Origin: Sporosarcina sp. FSL K6-2383
GTDB taxonomy: Bacteria; Bacillota; Bacilli; Bacillales_A; Planococcaceae
Assembly (NCBI RefSeq): GCF_038618305.1
Contig: NZ_CP152017.1
Span: 1,651,501 to 1,715,500 of the forward strand
DNA length: 64,000 nucleotides
Reading direction: 5' to 3'
In this document: positions 36,088 through 45,054 of the stretch, piece by piece
How positions within the stretch are numbered: position 1 is the stretch's first letter
Layout of the letters: each line of letters starts with the position of its first letter
The notes under the pieces: generated by a model
Told to the model about the DNA's origin: nothing
The model's database searches: none
The model's input: the letters and a program-made list of their open reading frames with translations, nothing else
Made by a program: the position numbers and the translations under genes

Positions 36088-37074
36088 TTATTTAGGTAAA
36101 AATGCATTGGTAAATGCGTCCTCTGCGATAAATTCACCGTCGAGTAAATTGTTGTCAGTCATCCATTCTGCATAGCCTTGCCAAATTTCAAGTTTTTGTT
36201 CACCCCAGCGCGGTGCATCGTCTTGGTATTTTGATGAAATCCATTGTTGGCTTGCTGTGACCAACTCCTCATCCAAATCAGGAACCGCCTTCGATAACAT
36301 CGATGCCGCTTCATCTGGATTGTCAATGGCAAATTCATAACCTTGCGTAACTGCCTTGACAAAAGCGCGAACCGTATCTGGATTGTCGCTAATCATTTTT
36401 TCGCTCGTCGTAATGACAGGCGTATAATAGTCCAGCTTGTCCGAGAAATCCTTTAAATACTGCATGTTCAAGTCAATGCCACGCAGCTCGGCTTCAATGC
36501 CTGTCCATGCATAGTAAATCCATGCGAAGTCAATATCACGTTCGACGGCTGTGAAAAAGTCTGAATTCCCCATGTTGATAATTTCAACCTGATTGATGTC
36601 AGCCTGTTCTTTATCCATTAATGAAGAGAGGACTGCCTGTTCAACAGGAGCACCCCAGCCACCATATGTTTTTCCTTCGTAATCCTTTGGTGATTCAATG
36701 CCAGCTTTCTTCAAAGAGGCAAATCCCGACGTATTATGCTGAAGAATGGCCGCGATTGACACGATTGGGATCTCTTGAGCACGCGCTTCTGTAATCGTTT
36801 CTTGTGCACTGATGCCAAATTGTGCTTTTCCGGCTGCGACAAGCTGGTCAGCACCTGCTTCACCTGGAAGCATAATTTCAACATCTAGACCTTGTTGTTC
36901 AAAAAAGCCTTTTTCCTGTGCAACATACAAGCCTGTGTGGTTTGTATTTGGCGTCCAATCTAGGACAAATTGGACTTTCTCTAACTGGCCATCTTTCTTC
37001 GATTCATTACTCTTATCGGTACCACACGCCGCCAGCAACAAACAAAGCATGACGAACAACAAAACTTTTCTCAA
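36088..37074 (-). CDS. thiY: HMP-binding lipoprotein (ThiY-like)
   Basis: About 328 residues. I start at TTG 37074, with AGGAGG 7 bases upstream; the longer frame runs back towards the riboswitch terminator. A short signal ends in a lipobox LLAAC, so it is anchored outside the membrane. The NMT1/THI5-like domain is clear: FVLDWTPNTNHTGLYVAQEKGFF, GEAGADQLVAAGKAQFGIS, and GGWGAPVEQAVL. It captures formylaminopyrimidine or HMP for the ThiXZ importer. First gene after the TPP riboswitch. Confidence 0.9.
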   Translation of the reverse strand: MRKVLLFVMLCLLLAACGTDKSNESKKDGQLEKVQFVLDWTPNTNHTGLYVAQEKGFFEQQGLDVEIMLPGEAGADQLVAAGKAQFGISAQETITEARAQEIPIVSIAAILQHNTSGFASLKKAGIESPKDYEGKTYGGWGAPVEQAVLSSLMDKEQADINQVEIINMGNSDFFTAVERDIDFAWIYYAWTGIEAELRGIDLNMQYLKDFSDKLDYYTPVITTSEKMISDNPDTVRAFVKAVTQGYEFAIDNPDEAASMLSKAVPDLDEELVTASQQWISSKYQDDAPRWGEQKLEIWQGYAEWMTDNNLLDGEFIAEDAFTNAFLPK

Positions 37075-37155
37075 CTCTATTCCTCCTCTTGGATTCATAG
37101 CAATTACGAGTGAACGGCTGCCCAAGGAACACAAAATACATCTCTTTTGAACACA

Positions 37156-37187
37156 AAAATGCGTTCTCCGGGCAACCGAAGAACGCA
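37156..37187 (-). terminator. Riboswitch-controlled terminator
   Basis: On the minus strand ATGCGTTCT pairs with AGAACGCAT followed by TTTT. It lies between the TPP aptamer and thiY, so TPP binding can end transcription. Confidence 0.85.
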
Positions 37188-37213
37188 TAAACAATAGACA
37201 TGGCTAATGAGTA

Positions 37214-37300
37214 TGTTCCCTCCGCTGGTGTCAACCAGATCAGGTTCTAAGGGTCTATACTTCCAAAGTATATCTCAACCAGTTCGACTGGTCCCCCCAC
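37214..37300 (-). ncRNA. TPP riboswitch (thi-box)
   Basis: On the minus strand the conserved aptamer parts appear in order: GGGGGGACCAG, GGTTGAGA (CTGAGA in the consensus), GACCCTTAGAACCTGATCTGG, and CCAGCGGAGGGAA. It senses thiamine pyrophosphate and controls the thiY-thiX-thiZ operon through the terminator just downstream. Confidence 0.95.
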
Positions 37301-37440
37301 ATAATTGTAACTGTATGAATTTTTTATGATTAGTACATCTACTACTCTGCCACATCCGTGTGAATGAAGCAAGCCCAAACAAAATAATGCAAGTGAAAAA
37401 CTGGATTATTCATTTATTTAAAATTGCTACTCTATATCTA

Positions 37441-37477
37441 TTGTAATTAATCGATATATCGACTAAAATTATCGATA
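37441..37477 (+). promoter_or_regulatory. Promoter and operator of the PadR-ABC operon
   Basis: -35 TTGTAA (37441-37446), 17-base spacer, -10 TAAAAT (37464-37469). A perfect palindrome TCGATATATCGA lies in the spacer (37451-37462) and a second TATCGATA follows the -10 (37470-37477). Likely autorepression by the PadR protein. Confidence 0.65.
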
Positions 37478-37498
37478 TAGTTAAAAGGAGGGGTTGCA

Positions 37499-37960
37499 AT
37501 GAAAAGGCGGAGAGGGTTTGTACAACTGGCAATCTTGCATTTACTGAAGGAAGAGTCCATGCATGGCTATCAAATGATGAAGGAATTAGAACATCGTTCG
37601 GGCGGATTATATGCTGCAAGTGCGGGCACAGTTTATCCAGCACTTCAAGAATTACTGGAACAAGAGATGATTGATTTGGATCCGGCTTCAGAAAAAAAAA
37701 CATATGTGCTTCAAGAAAAAGGGAAAGAACGCTTAGAGGATTTCGCGAACAGAATCGAAGGAGATTTCTGGACTGAATGGGAAGCCAGATGGGTTTGGCA
37801 AAATTCTGATGAGGCGGTTCAGTTAAAGCGTGCGATGGAACAGTGGGAAGCCGAAGTACGAAAAGCGATGAAACAAGCGCGAAAAAATCCAGAAAAATCT
37901 ACAAAGTTGATTGCTTTTTTGGAGGAAATAACAGAACGTTTACAGAAAGAAAACCAATAG
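37499..37960 (+). CDS. PadR family transcriptional regulator
   Basis: 153 residues. The winged helix shows FVQLAILHLLKEESMHGYQMMKELE with the PadR hallmark around HGYQM, then SAGTVYPALQELLEQEMI. The C-terminal helical part (about residues 90-150) serves dimerisation. SD AAAAGGAGG. It is followed 13 bases on by an ABC exporter pair and is the likely local repressor, relieved by transported compounds as in LmrR-type systems. Confidence 0.9.
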   Translation: MKRRRGFVQLAILHLLKEESMHGYQMMKELEHRSGGLYAASAGTVYPALQELLEQEMIDLDPASEKKTYVLQEKGKERLEDFANRIEGDFWTEWEARWVWQNSDEAVQLKRAMEQWEAEVRKAMKQARKNPEKSTKLIAFLEEITERLQKENQ

Positions 37961-37973
37961 GGAGGGAAATGCT

Positions 37974-39710
37974 ATGCAACCCCTAAAGAAATTAATTCAA
38001 TATGTAAAACCTTATACACGCTTTGCGATTTTAGCCCCCCTTTTAATGTGTATTGAAGTTGCGATGGACCTGCTTCAGCCCACAATTATGCAACAAATGA
38101 TTGATGTGGGAATTGCGAATCATGATAATACTTACGTCATTAAGCTTGGCTTGTTAATGCTGCTAACTGCTGTGATTGGTTTAATTGGGGGAGTTGGTTG
38201 TACGGTATACAGCACAAAAGCAGCTGTCAATTTTGCAGCGGACATACGCCGCGATGTATTCAAAAAGACGGAGCAGTTTTCTAGTAAAAATACAGATGCA
38301 TTCGGTGCAGGGAAATTAATCACCATTGTGACGAATGATGTGACATCTGTCCAGCAGGCGCTTATGATGACGTTGCGCGTTTTTGTACGTGGACCGTTAT
38401 TATTTATAGGAGCTGTTGTCATTGTTTGGTTTACGGCTCGTGAATTATTTCCGGTATTGTTAGTGGCGATTCCGATATTGATGATTTTAATTTACTTTTT
38501 TTCTATTACATCAGGGAAGTTATTTGTCAAAGTACAACAAGCGATGGACCAGGTGAATACCAAGCTGCAGGAAACCTTTGCAGGGATTCGTGTCATCAAG
38601 GCATTTAATCGACAGGATTATGAAAAAGAACTGTTCCAACAGGTAAATCATACATTAACGAGGCGCAATATGTCTGCGGAGCAAGTGATTCTTACTTTGA
38701 TGCCGATTATGCTATTTGTTGTGAATATAGGCGTTGTGATCGGTATGTGGATGGGCGCTATTAAGGTCAATGAGGGCACGCTGCAAGTTGGTGTCATTTT
38801 GGCTTTTATTAATTACTTAACGATTATTATGAATGGTTTAATGACGAGTAGTCATGTATTAATGCAGATTGCCCGGTCCTTTACTTCGGCAAATCGCATT
38901 GTGCAAGTCCTCGATACGAACATCGATATTCGTGAACCGAGTGTACCTGCTGTGCTTCCAGAAATGAAAGGGCAAGTAGAGTTTAGAGATGTGAATTTTA
39001 GTTACAGTAAAAATGGAGAGCATGTGCTGAAAAATATTTCATTCCTGGCGAAAGCGGGGGAGACGATTGGTATCTTAGGCTCAACTGGTAGTGGTAAATC
39101 GACGCTGGTTAAACTCATCCCACGTCTTTATGACCCAGATTCAGGGGGTATTTATATCGACGGTGTCAATGCGAGGGAATATCCTCTTGGAAGATTGAGA
39201 GAGTCGATTGGTTTTGTACCACAAAAAGCTACATTATTTTCGGGAACCATTGAGGAGAATTTGAATTTTGGGAAAGAGGACGCAACGATTGTAGAGATGG
39301 AGGGAGCAGCTCAGTCTGCAGCTGCAAGTGAATTTATCGAGAAATTGGATGGCAAGTTTGCGCATGAGTTGACACAGGGAGCAACGAACTTATCTGGTGG
39401 GCAAAAACAGCGCTTATCAATGACTCGAGCTTTTATCCGTGAACCGAAAATTTTAATCTTAGATGATTCTACTTCAGCTATTGACGCATTATCGGAGGCT
39501 GCTGTCCAGCAAGCATTACAGCGCAATCACTCTGCTACGACCGTGTTCATCATTTCCTCGAAAATTTCATCAATCATCGATGCCAATCAGATTCTAGTCA
39601 TCGATGATGGCATGCTTGAAGCGAGTGGAACACATGAAGAATTACTTGCGAAAAGCAGCGTGTATCGTGGAATTTACGCGATACAAAGCGGGAAGGAGGC
39701 GCATGTATGA
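37974..39710 (+). CDS. Heterodimeric ABC exporter, subunit with degenerate ATP site
   Basis: 578 residues: six-helix exporter domain (to about 310) and an ATPase domain with Walker A GSTGSGKST and signature LSGGQKQR. Walker B is ILILDDSTSAID, with Asp in place of the catalytic Glu, and the switch region is FIISSKISSI with no His. This makes it the non-catalytic half. Size and order match B. subtilis YfiB, whose partner YfiC is the same size as the next gene's product. Translation overlaps the partner gene by 4 bases. Probable multidrug export. Confidence 0.9.
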   Translation: MQPLKKLIQYVKPYTRFAILAPLLMCIEVAMDLLQPTIMQQMIDVGIANHDNTYVIKLGLLMLLTAVIGLIGGVGCTVYSTKAAVNFAADIRRDVFKKTEQFSSKNTDAFGAGKLITIVTNDVTSVQQALMMTLRVFVRGPLLFIGAVVIVWFTARELFPVLLVAIPILMILIYFFSITSGKLFVKVQQAMDQVNTKLQETFAGIRVIKAFNRQDYEKELFQQVNHTLTRRNMSAEQVILTLMPIMLFVVNIGVVIGMWMGAIKVNEGTLQVGVILAFINYLTIIMNGLMTSSHVLMQIARSFTSANRIVQVLDTNIDIREPSVPAVLPEMKGQVEFRDVNFSYSKNGEHVLKNISFLAKAGETIGILGSTGSGKSTLVKLIPRLYDPDSGGIYIDGVNAREYPLGRLRESIGFVPQKATLFSGTIEENLNFGKEDATIVEMEGAAQSAAASEFIEKLDGKFAHELTQGATNLSGGQKQRLSMTRAFIREPKILILDDSTSAIDALSEAAVQQALQRNHSATTVFIISSKISSIIDANQILVIDDGMLEASGTHEELLAKSSVYRGIYAIQSGKEAHV

Positions 39711-41524
39711 TGAATAAAGCTTCTACTCAACCTGCTTCAAATACGATGGAACGTGCTCGTGGGCCAAGAGGATTTTGGGGACCCGTTGTCAAAGCAAAGG
39801 ATAAAAAAGGGACGATGAAACGAATTTGGCGCTATATGGAGAAGCAAAAATTGGCAATGATAGCCTCTATTATTTTTGTTGTCATTTCTACGCTGTTGAA
39901 TGTACTCGTACCCTATTTGATGGGGGTTATCATTGACCATTATATCATTCCAAAGGACATGCCTGGCACCCTTCGATTGTTAGCGTGGCTAGCAGTTATC
40001 TATACGACAGCAGCTATTTTCACTTGGCTACAGACATTTTTGATGGTGCGGGTATCGTTAAAAACGATTCGACTCCTACGACAGGATTTATTTAATAAGT
40101 TTCAGACCTTGTCTTTACGATTTTTTGATAAACGAACACATGGTGATTTGATGAGTCGGGTGACGAATGATATTGAGAGTTTGAATAATGCACTTAGCCA
40201 AAGTGTCATTCAAATCATTTCATCTATTTTAATGGTCACAGGTGTTGCCATCGCCATGTTTTCGCTCAATTGGATGCTTGCCATTGTGGCGCTGATTATT
40301 CTTCCCTTAATGATCTTTACGACGAAAAAAATCATTACCTATAGCAGCAGTAATTTTATCAAAAGACAACGTGATTTGGGCGAGTTGAATGGCTTTATAG
40401 AAGAAGCCATTTCTGGAAATGAAGTTATTACGATTTTTGGGCAAGAGGAAAAGACTTTTACGAAATTTTCAGCGGTAAATGAAAGACTTCGCCATTCTGC
40501 AATGGCTGCGGACACAGTATCAGGATTTCTTGGGCCTATCAATAACTTCATCAATAATTTAGGACTGGCTTTAATTATTGGAATCGGAGCACTGATGACG
40601 GTTCAAGAAATGGCTACTGTTGGGGTAATCGCTGCTTTTGTTACGTATTCCCGTCAGTTTTTCCGTCCCATTAATCAATTATCAAGTCTATTAAATACGT
40701 TTCAATCTGCAATAGCTGGGGCGGAGCGAGTATTTGAAATTATGGACGAGACGGTAGATCTACAAGATAATAACAAGGCAATTTCGATTGATTCCTTTAA
40801 AGGAGATGTTGAGTTTTCCAATGTGAACTTTTCTTACGAGGACGGCAAGCAGATCTTGAACAATATTAGTTTTCAAGTAAAAGCCGGTGAAAAAATTGCT
40901 TTAGTAGGTCCAACAGGTTCAGGGAAAACAACAATCATCAATTTATTAATGCGGTTTTATGATATCAATTCTGGGGAAATTAAAATCGATGGTCGAACAA
41001 TTAAGGACTATAAAATTAATAAATTGCGTGAGAAAATGGGGATTGTCCTGCAAGACACATTTCTCTTTTCGGGGTCTCTTATGGAAAACATCCGTTATGG
41101 TCGTCTAGAAGCGACGGATAAAGAAGTGGTGGCTGCTGCTAAACTGGCTTCGGCACATGGGTTTATCAAGCATTTGCCTGAACAGTATCAAACGCCAATC
41201 ACTTCTGGTGGATCTAGTTTAAGTCAAGGTCAGCGCCAATTATTAGCTATTGCCCGAGCGATTTTAGCGGATTCTGATATATTGATTCTTGACGAGGCAA
41301 CGTCAAACATTGATACGAAAACTGAAATTGAAATTCTACAAGGGCTCAATCAATTATCGAAAGGGCGGACCAGTTTTGTTATTGCACATCGTCTGAAAAC
41401 AATTGAAAATGCCGATCGTATTTTAGTTATCCAGCATGGGAATTTAATTGAATCTGGTACGCACGAAGAGCTGCTCCAAAAGAAGGGCTTTTATTGCGAC
41501 CTATATGAGAGTCAGTTTACCTGA
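39707..41524 (+). CDS. Heterodimeric ABC exporter, catalytic subunit
   Basis: 605 residues: six-helix exporter domain and an ATPase domain with Walker A GPTGSGKTT, Walker B ILILDEATSNID and H-loop FVIAHRLKTIENAD, all canonical. Its signature is SSLSQGQRQLL, with Gln replacing the second Gly (LSQGQ), common in this half of heterodimers. It pairs with the upstream subunit to give one consensus and one degenerate ATP site. Resembles YfiC. Confidence 0.9.
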   Translation: MMNKASTQPASNTMERARGPRGFWGPVVKAKDKKGTMKRIWRYMEKQKLAMIASIIFVVISTLLNVLVPYLMGVIIDHYIIPKDMPGTLRLLAWLAVIYTTAAIFTWLQTFLMVRVSLKTIRLLRQDLFNKFQTLSLRFFDKRTHGDLMSRVTNDIESLNNALSQSVIQIISSILMVTGVAIAMFSLNWMLAIVALIILPLMIFTTKKIITYSSSNFIKRQRDLGELNGFIEEAISGNEVITIFGQEEKTFTKFSAVNERLRHSAMAADTVSGFLGPINNFINNLGLALIIGIGALMTVQEMATVGVIAAFVTYSRQFFRPINQLSSLLNTFQSAIAGAERVFEIMDETVDLQDNNKAISIDSFKGDVEFSNVNFSYEDGKQILNNISFQVKAGEKIALVGPTGSGKTTIINLLMRFYDINSGEIKIDGRTIKDYKINKLREKMGIVLQDTFLFSGSLMENIRYGRLEATDKEVVAAAKLASAHGFIKHLPEQYQTPITSGGSSLSQGQRQLLAIARAILADSDILILDEATSNIDTKTEIEILQGLNQLSKGRTSFVIAHRLKTIENADRILVIQHGNLIESGTHEELLQKKGFYCDLYESQFT

Positions 41525-41611
41525 TAAAAACGGAAGAGTTCTACAGACACTCAGAGTTTTCACTCACCATGCCTCAACGACACTAGATTCAGTAGAGGCA
41601 TAAAGAAATAA

Positions 41612-41644
41612 GAAAACGGATCCTGCAAGAGGGACCCGTTTTTC
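41612..41644 (+). terminator. Terminator after the ABC exporter operon
   Basis: AAAACGG-TCC pairs with GGA-CCGTTTTT. Confidence 0.72.
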
Positions 41645-41670
41645 TGTTCAAGCAACTTACTATGTAAATC

Positions 41671-41767
41671 GCGGCACTGCTGGGCAAATCCCCAGTCGGA
41701 TTATGCGTCGTATTATTTTCCACCTTCCGTCGAAAGTGCCCCTGTGCGCGGGACAGAGAAGTGCCGC
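41671..41767. other. Structured, GC-richer intergenic segment
   Basis: GCGGCACT (41671) is the exact reverse complement of AGTGCCGC (41760-41767). Inside lie CTGGG/CCCAG (41680-41695) and CTGT/ACAG (about 41732-41756), so a multi-branched fold is possible. The GGGACAGAG and CCCCTGTG strings recall short repeats common between Bacillus genes. No coding frame. Confidence 0.45.
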
Positions 41768-41821
41768 CCCTCTGTGATTAGTAGTATAGTCATTTTTGCT
41801 AGAGAATATACCAGTGAATAG

Positions 41822-41853
41822 AAAAAGACCGAGCATTGTGCCCGATCTTTTTC
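41822..41853. terminator. Bidirectional terminator at the end of the PTS operon
   Basis: AAAAAGA(C/T)CG-GC pairs with GC-CG(A/G)TCTTTTT around an ATTGT loop. It serves the minus-strand PTS gene and faces the exporter operon. Confidence 0.78.
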
Positions 41854-41860
41854 ATATAGC

Positions 41861-43309
41861 TTATTTACGCATTTTTTTAATCTCGTCAGCTACAAACTGT
41901 ACGCTCGTTCCAACGATTACTTGAATACTTTGTGTCCCGACAACATTAACCCCAGGTACACCAGTAGTTTTAATTTTGTTTTGATCGACTTTATCCATAT
42001 CTTTTACTTCGATACGTAAGCGTGTTGCACAATGATCGACAGAAGTAACGTTAGCGTCTCCGCCTAAACCATCGTAAATTGTAGCAGCCATTCCCGAGAA
42101 TTTATTTCCTCCGGCTGCAACAGTTGCACCGTCTACATCTTGAATATTCTCATCGTCTTCACGACCTGGAGTTTTCAGGTTGAATTTGACGATTAAGAAA
42201 CGGAAAATCACGTAGTAGATAACCGCAAACACTAAGCCTTGGACGATTAACATGAAAGGTTGGTTGGCAATAGGTATTTTTAAACTCAAGACAAAGTCGA
42301 CCAAACCAGCGCTGAAACCGAATCCTGCTGTCCATTGGAACGAAGCAGCGATGAATAGAGATAGACCTGTTAAAGCAGCATGCACTACATAAAGAGCTGG
42401 TGCTAGGAACATAAATGCAAATTCGATTGGCTCAGTAACACCTGTGAAGAATGCAGCAAATCCTGCTGCTAGCATCAAGGATGCAGTTTGTTTTTTACGT
42501 TTTGTTTTAGCAGTATGATACATGGCAAGTGCAGCAGCTGGTAGACCAAACATCATAATTGGGAAGTAACCTGCTTGGTACATACCTGTAATACCTTTTG
42601 TACCTGTACTAGCCCAGAAGTTACCAATATCATTAATGCCTGCAACATCAAACCAAAATACAGAATTTAAAGCATGGTGTAAACCAGTTGGAATCAATAG
42701 ACGGTTGAAGAAACCATATAGACCCGCACCAACAGCTCCAAGTCCACTGATTGCTTCACCAAAGTTAACTAATGCAGTGTAAATAAGTGGCCAGATAAAG
42801 AATAGTGCGGCCGAAGCAACTAACATAGCAGCTGCAGTCATAATTGGTACTAAGCGTTTACCACTAAAGAATGCCAATGCGGTTGGTAATTGTACATGAC
42901 TAAAGCGATTATACATTGCGGCCGCGATAAGCCCAGATAGAATACCGATAAATTGGTTACCAATTTTTCCGAAAGCAGCATTTACCTCGGTAGGATCAAT
43001 ACCAAGTAGCATAGATACTGTACCTGTCGATAGTAATGTTGTAACAACTAAGAAACCGACCAAACCACTTAATGCGGCCGAGCCATCCTTATCCTTGGAC
43101 ATCCCAAGCGCAACACCAACAGCAAATAAGATTGCCATATTGTCAATAATCGAGCCACCTGCTTTAATAAGGAAAGCAGCTGCTACGTTTCCAGAACCCC
43201 AACCAGTAGGGTCAATCCAGTACCCAATACCCATTAAGATAGCAGCTGCAGGTAATACAGCTACTGGAAGCATTAAAGAACTTCCGAGTCTTTGGAAATA
43301 TTTCATCAT
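41861..43309 (-). CDS. PTS EIICB, N-acetylglucosamine/glucose family
   Basis: About 482 residues. The EIIC membrane domain shows RLGSSLMLPVAVLPAAAILMGIGYW, IPTGLHHALNSVFWFDVAG and the sugar-site GVTEPIEF. The EIIB domain has the phosphorylated Cys in SVDHCATRLRIEV. There is no fused EIIA; a separate EIIA gene is two genes upstream. The HALNSVFWFD pattern fits the GlcNAc-specific branch (NagP/NagE) better than PtsG, but specificity is not certain. Start at the ATG pair 43309/43306 after GGGGTGG. Last gene of crr-licT-PTS. Confidence 0.87.
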   Translation of the reverse strand: MMKYFQRLGSSLMLPVAVLPAAAILMGIGYWIDPTGWGSGNVAAAFLIKAGGSIIDNMAILFAVGVALGMSKDKDGSAALSGLVGFLVVTTLLSTGTVSMLLGIDPTEVNAAFGKIGNQFIGILSGLIAAAMYNRFSHVQLPTALAFFSGKRLVPIMTAAAMLVASAALFFIWPLIYTALVNFGEAISGLGAVGAGLYGFFNRLLIPTGLHHALNSVFWFDVAGINDIGNFWASTGTKGITGMYQAGYFPIMMFGLPAAALAMYHTAKTKRKKQTASLMLAAGFAAFFTGVTEPIEFAFMFLAPALYVVHAALTGLSLFIAASFQWTAGFGFSAGLVDFVLSLKIPIANQPFMLIVQGLVFAVIYYVIFRFLIVKFNLKTPGREDDENIQDVDGATVAAGGNKFSGMAATIYDGLGGDANVTSVDHCATRLRIEVKDMDKVDQNKIKTTGVPGVNVVGTQSIQVIVGTSVQFVADEIKKMRK

Positions 43310-43382
43310 GATAAATCCACCCCAATTCATAATTTTTAAATAAGTAGTGCAAAGAAAATAATATGATGCCGATTCATGCTGT

Positions 43383-44201
43383 TTATGGCTTGCGTAGCCG
43401 TTCAATATGCAGTGCAATATAACCCAATTCTTGTTCAGGTAGCTCTACTTCATGCTGCGCGACTAATTCCTTCGCAACCTCGACTGCACAATTATAGGAA
43501 AGGGAAAACTTCTTTTTAATCATAATGAGCATTTCCTCATCCATTGTGTGCACGCCATAATTATTCATTCTTGCTAAGGTGAAACGGAGATGCGTGATGA
43601 GACGATGGTAGGATATATCATCCTCTTCAATCGTAATCGTTAAATGTTTCTTGATCGACTGAACCATGTCTCGGATAATCGTTGTTTGCCGGACCGTATC
43701 GTGTAAATCACCTCCTTGTGGTTTCATCGTATGGATGTGTAGCGCTATAAAAGCCGCCTCGTCTTCAGGCATCTCTACCTGGCATTTTTCTTTTATATGT
43801 TGGATTGCCCAAAGACCAATTTCAAATTCTCTTCTATAGAGGATTTTGATTTCATGTAACAGCTTATTATTTAAATGAATGCCATCCCTTACTCTTTCAA
43901 TCGCAAAGGATAGGTGATCTGTTAAGACGATATGAATATGTTCGTTTAACTTAGTACCCATATGATCTTCTGCATATGTAATGACTTCCTCAGAGATGGT
44001 GAAATGCTCTTCTGGAATTCGGCTCAGCAGTTGCTGGAGCTTATCATTTTCTCTCATAACGAATATTTTTTCGATTTTATCAGGGCTGATGATGTCGTTG
44101 CGCTTCTTATTGAAAGCGATTCCAGCACCAATCGCAATTTTTTCACGCTCGCCATCGAGGACGACAACGGCGTTATTATTAAGAATTTTTTTTACTTTCA
44201 C
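43383..44201 (-). CDS. BglG/LicT family transcription antiterminator
   Basis: 272 residues. The N-terminal RNA-binding domain (residues 1-55, VKKILNNNAVVVLDGEREKIAIGAGIAF-like) is followed by two PRDs. Histidines for PTS phosphorylation are seen in LTDHLSFAIERV and QHIKEK (PRD1) and in LITHLRFTLARMN and ALHIERL (PRD2). The protein binds a RAT hairpin and prevents terminator folding. A matching RAT/terminator lies upstream of the first gene of this operon, so it controls its own transcript in response to the sugar transported. Confidence 0.92.
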   Translation of the reverse strand: MKVKKILNNNAVVVLDGEREKIAIGAGIAFNKKRNDIISPDKIEKIFVMRENDKLQQLLSRIPEEHFTISEEVITYAEDHMGTKLNEHIHIVLTDHLSFAIERVRDGIHLNNKLLHEIKILYRREFEIGLWAIQHIKEKCQVEMPEDEAAFIALHIHTMKPQGGDLHDTVRQTTIIRDMVQSIKKHLTITIEEDDISYHRLITHLRFTLARMNNYGVHTMDEEMLIMIKKKFSLSYNCAVEVAKELVAQHEVELPEQELGYIALHIERLRKP

Positions 44202-44241
44202 TGAAGATCACCCCCCTTATTTAGTAGATCCGCCCTCATTT

Positions 44242-44330
44242 GGCAAATCTTTTTATACTGAAAACGAAGCCTCATCTACAGAAGTCTAGCCCTCTAGTCA
44301 GAAAGGAGGACCTTCAAACTAGTTACCCAA
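44242..44330. repeat. Short dispersed repeat, related to 4643-4690
   Basis: The block GCAAATCTTTTTATACTG followed by AACGAAGCCTCATCTACAGAAGTCT matches 4643-4690, where it reads GCAAATCCTTTTGTACTG and GCGAAGCGTCAGCTACAGAAGTCT. After this the two diverge. It lies in the gap between the EIIA and antiterminator genes. Confidence 0.6.
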
Positions 44331-44385
44331 CTTAGTGAATCACCAAACTTCTGCTGAATGAAGCTACATTTTCAGTGGAAGTGGG

Positions 44386-44868
44386 TTATTTGTTAGAGAC
44401 AGTCATTACTAAAGTTTCCCCAGCAATGCCATCTTTCGTATGCGTGCATTGTATAGTCTTTTCACTGCTATTCGTAATGATAATGGGTGTGACAATGCTT
44501 GTCGCATGTTCACGGATATAGTCTAAATCGACTTCGATAAGTGGCTGAGCAAGTGAAACGTTGTCACCAGTTTCTACTAAAACTTTAAATCCCTTTCCTT
44601 GCAACGTGACCGTTTCCAACCCGATGTGAATTAAAATTTCTGTACCATCACTTGTTCGGAGTCCGATTGCGTGTTTCGAGTCAGAGATTAAAACGACTGT
44701 ACCTTCAACAGGTGAGTGGAAAGTACCATCAGTAGGAATGACAGCAACACCTTCACCCATCATTTTTTGACTGAATACTGGGTCTGGCACTTGGTCAAGT
44801 GGGATGATTTCTCCGTTAACGGGTGCGAAAATCTCTAATTTACGTTTTTTGAATAGGCCTGATAGCAT
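44386..44868 (-). CDS. crr: PTS EIIA, glucose (Crr) family
   Basis: 160 residues, single-domain EIIA of the glucose superfamily. The phosphorylated His is H81 in EILIHIGLETV; the second active-site His is H66 in SDSKHAIGL. The FHSPVEGTV motif is typical. It receives phosphate from HPr and passes it to the EIIB domain of the PTS protein two genes downstream. It is the first gene after the RAT leader. Confidence 0.92.
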   Translation of the reverse strand: MLSGLFKKRKLEIFAPVNGEIIPLDQVPDPVFSQKMMGEGVAVIPTDGTFHSPVEGTVVLISDSKHAIGLRTSDGTEILIHIGLETVTLQGKGFKVLVETGDNVSLAQPLIEVDLDYIREHATSIVTPIIITNSSEKTIQCTHTKDGIAGETLVMTVSNK

Positions 44869-44951
44869 GACTATTAACTCCTTTATAATTATAAGTATGA
44901 AGGTTCAAAGGGTAGTACTATTATAGTGGAGGGACAAGATGTACAGAACAG

Positions 44952-45034
44952 AAAAAGGCATGGGGTAACGAGAAAGATAAATAAATCTTCCACTGTTTAC
45001 CACCATGCCTGATCGTATCAGTAACATGTGATCC
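44952..45034 (-). promoter_or_regulatory. RAT antiterminator site overlapping a leader terminator
   Basis: On the minus strand GGATCACATGTTACTG...CAGGCATGGTGG (45034 to 45000) closely follows the LicT/SacT RAT consensus GGATTGTTACTG..GCAGGCAAAACC. Its 3' part is also the left arm of a terminator, GGCATGG-GGTAAAC / GTTACC-CCATGCC followed by TTTTT (45009 to 44952). The two folds exclude each other, and the antiterminator gene is in the operon. Confidence 0.82.
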
Positions 45035-45054
45035 GCTATTGAACTTCTAATTCG

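Noticed and set aside
43310..43382. Second RAT site between licT and the EIICB gene
   Set aside because: Inspected on the minus strand; no GGAT..TTACTG..CAGGCA arrangement and no terminator.
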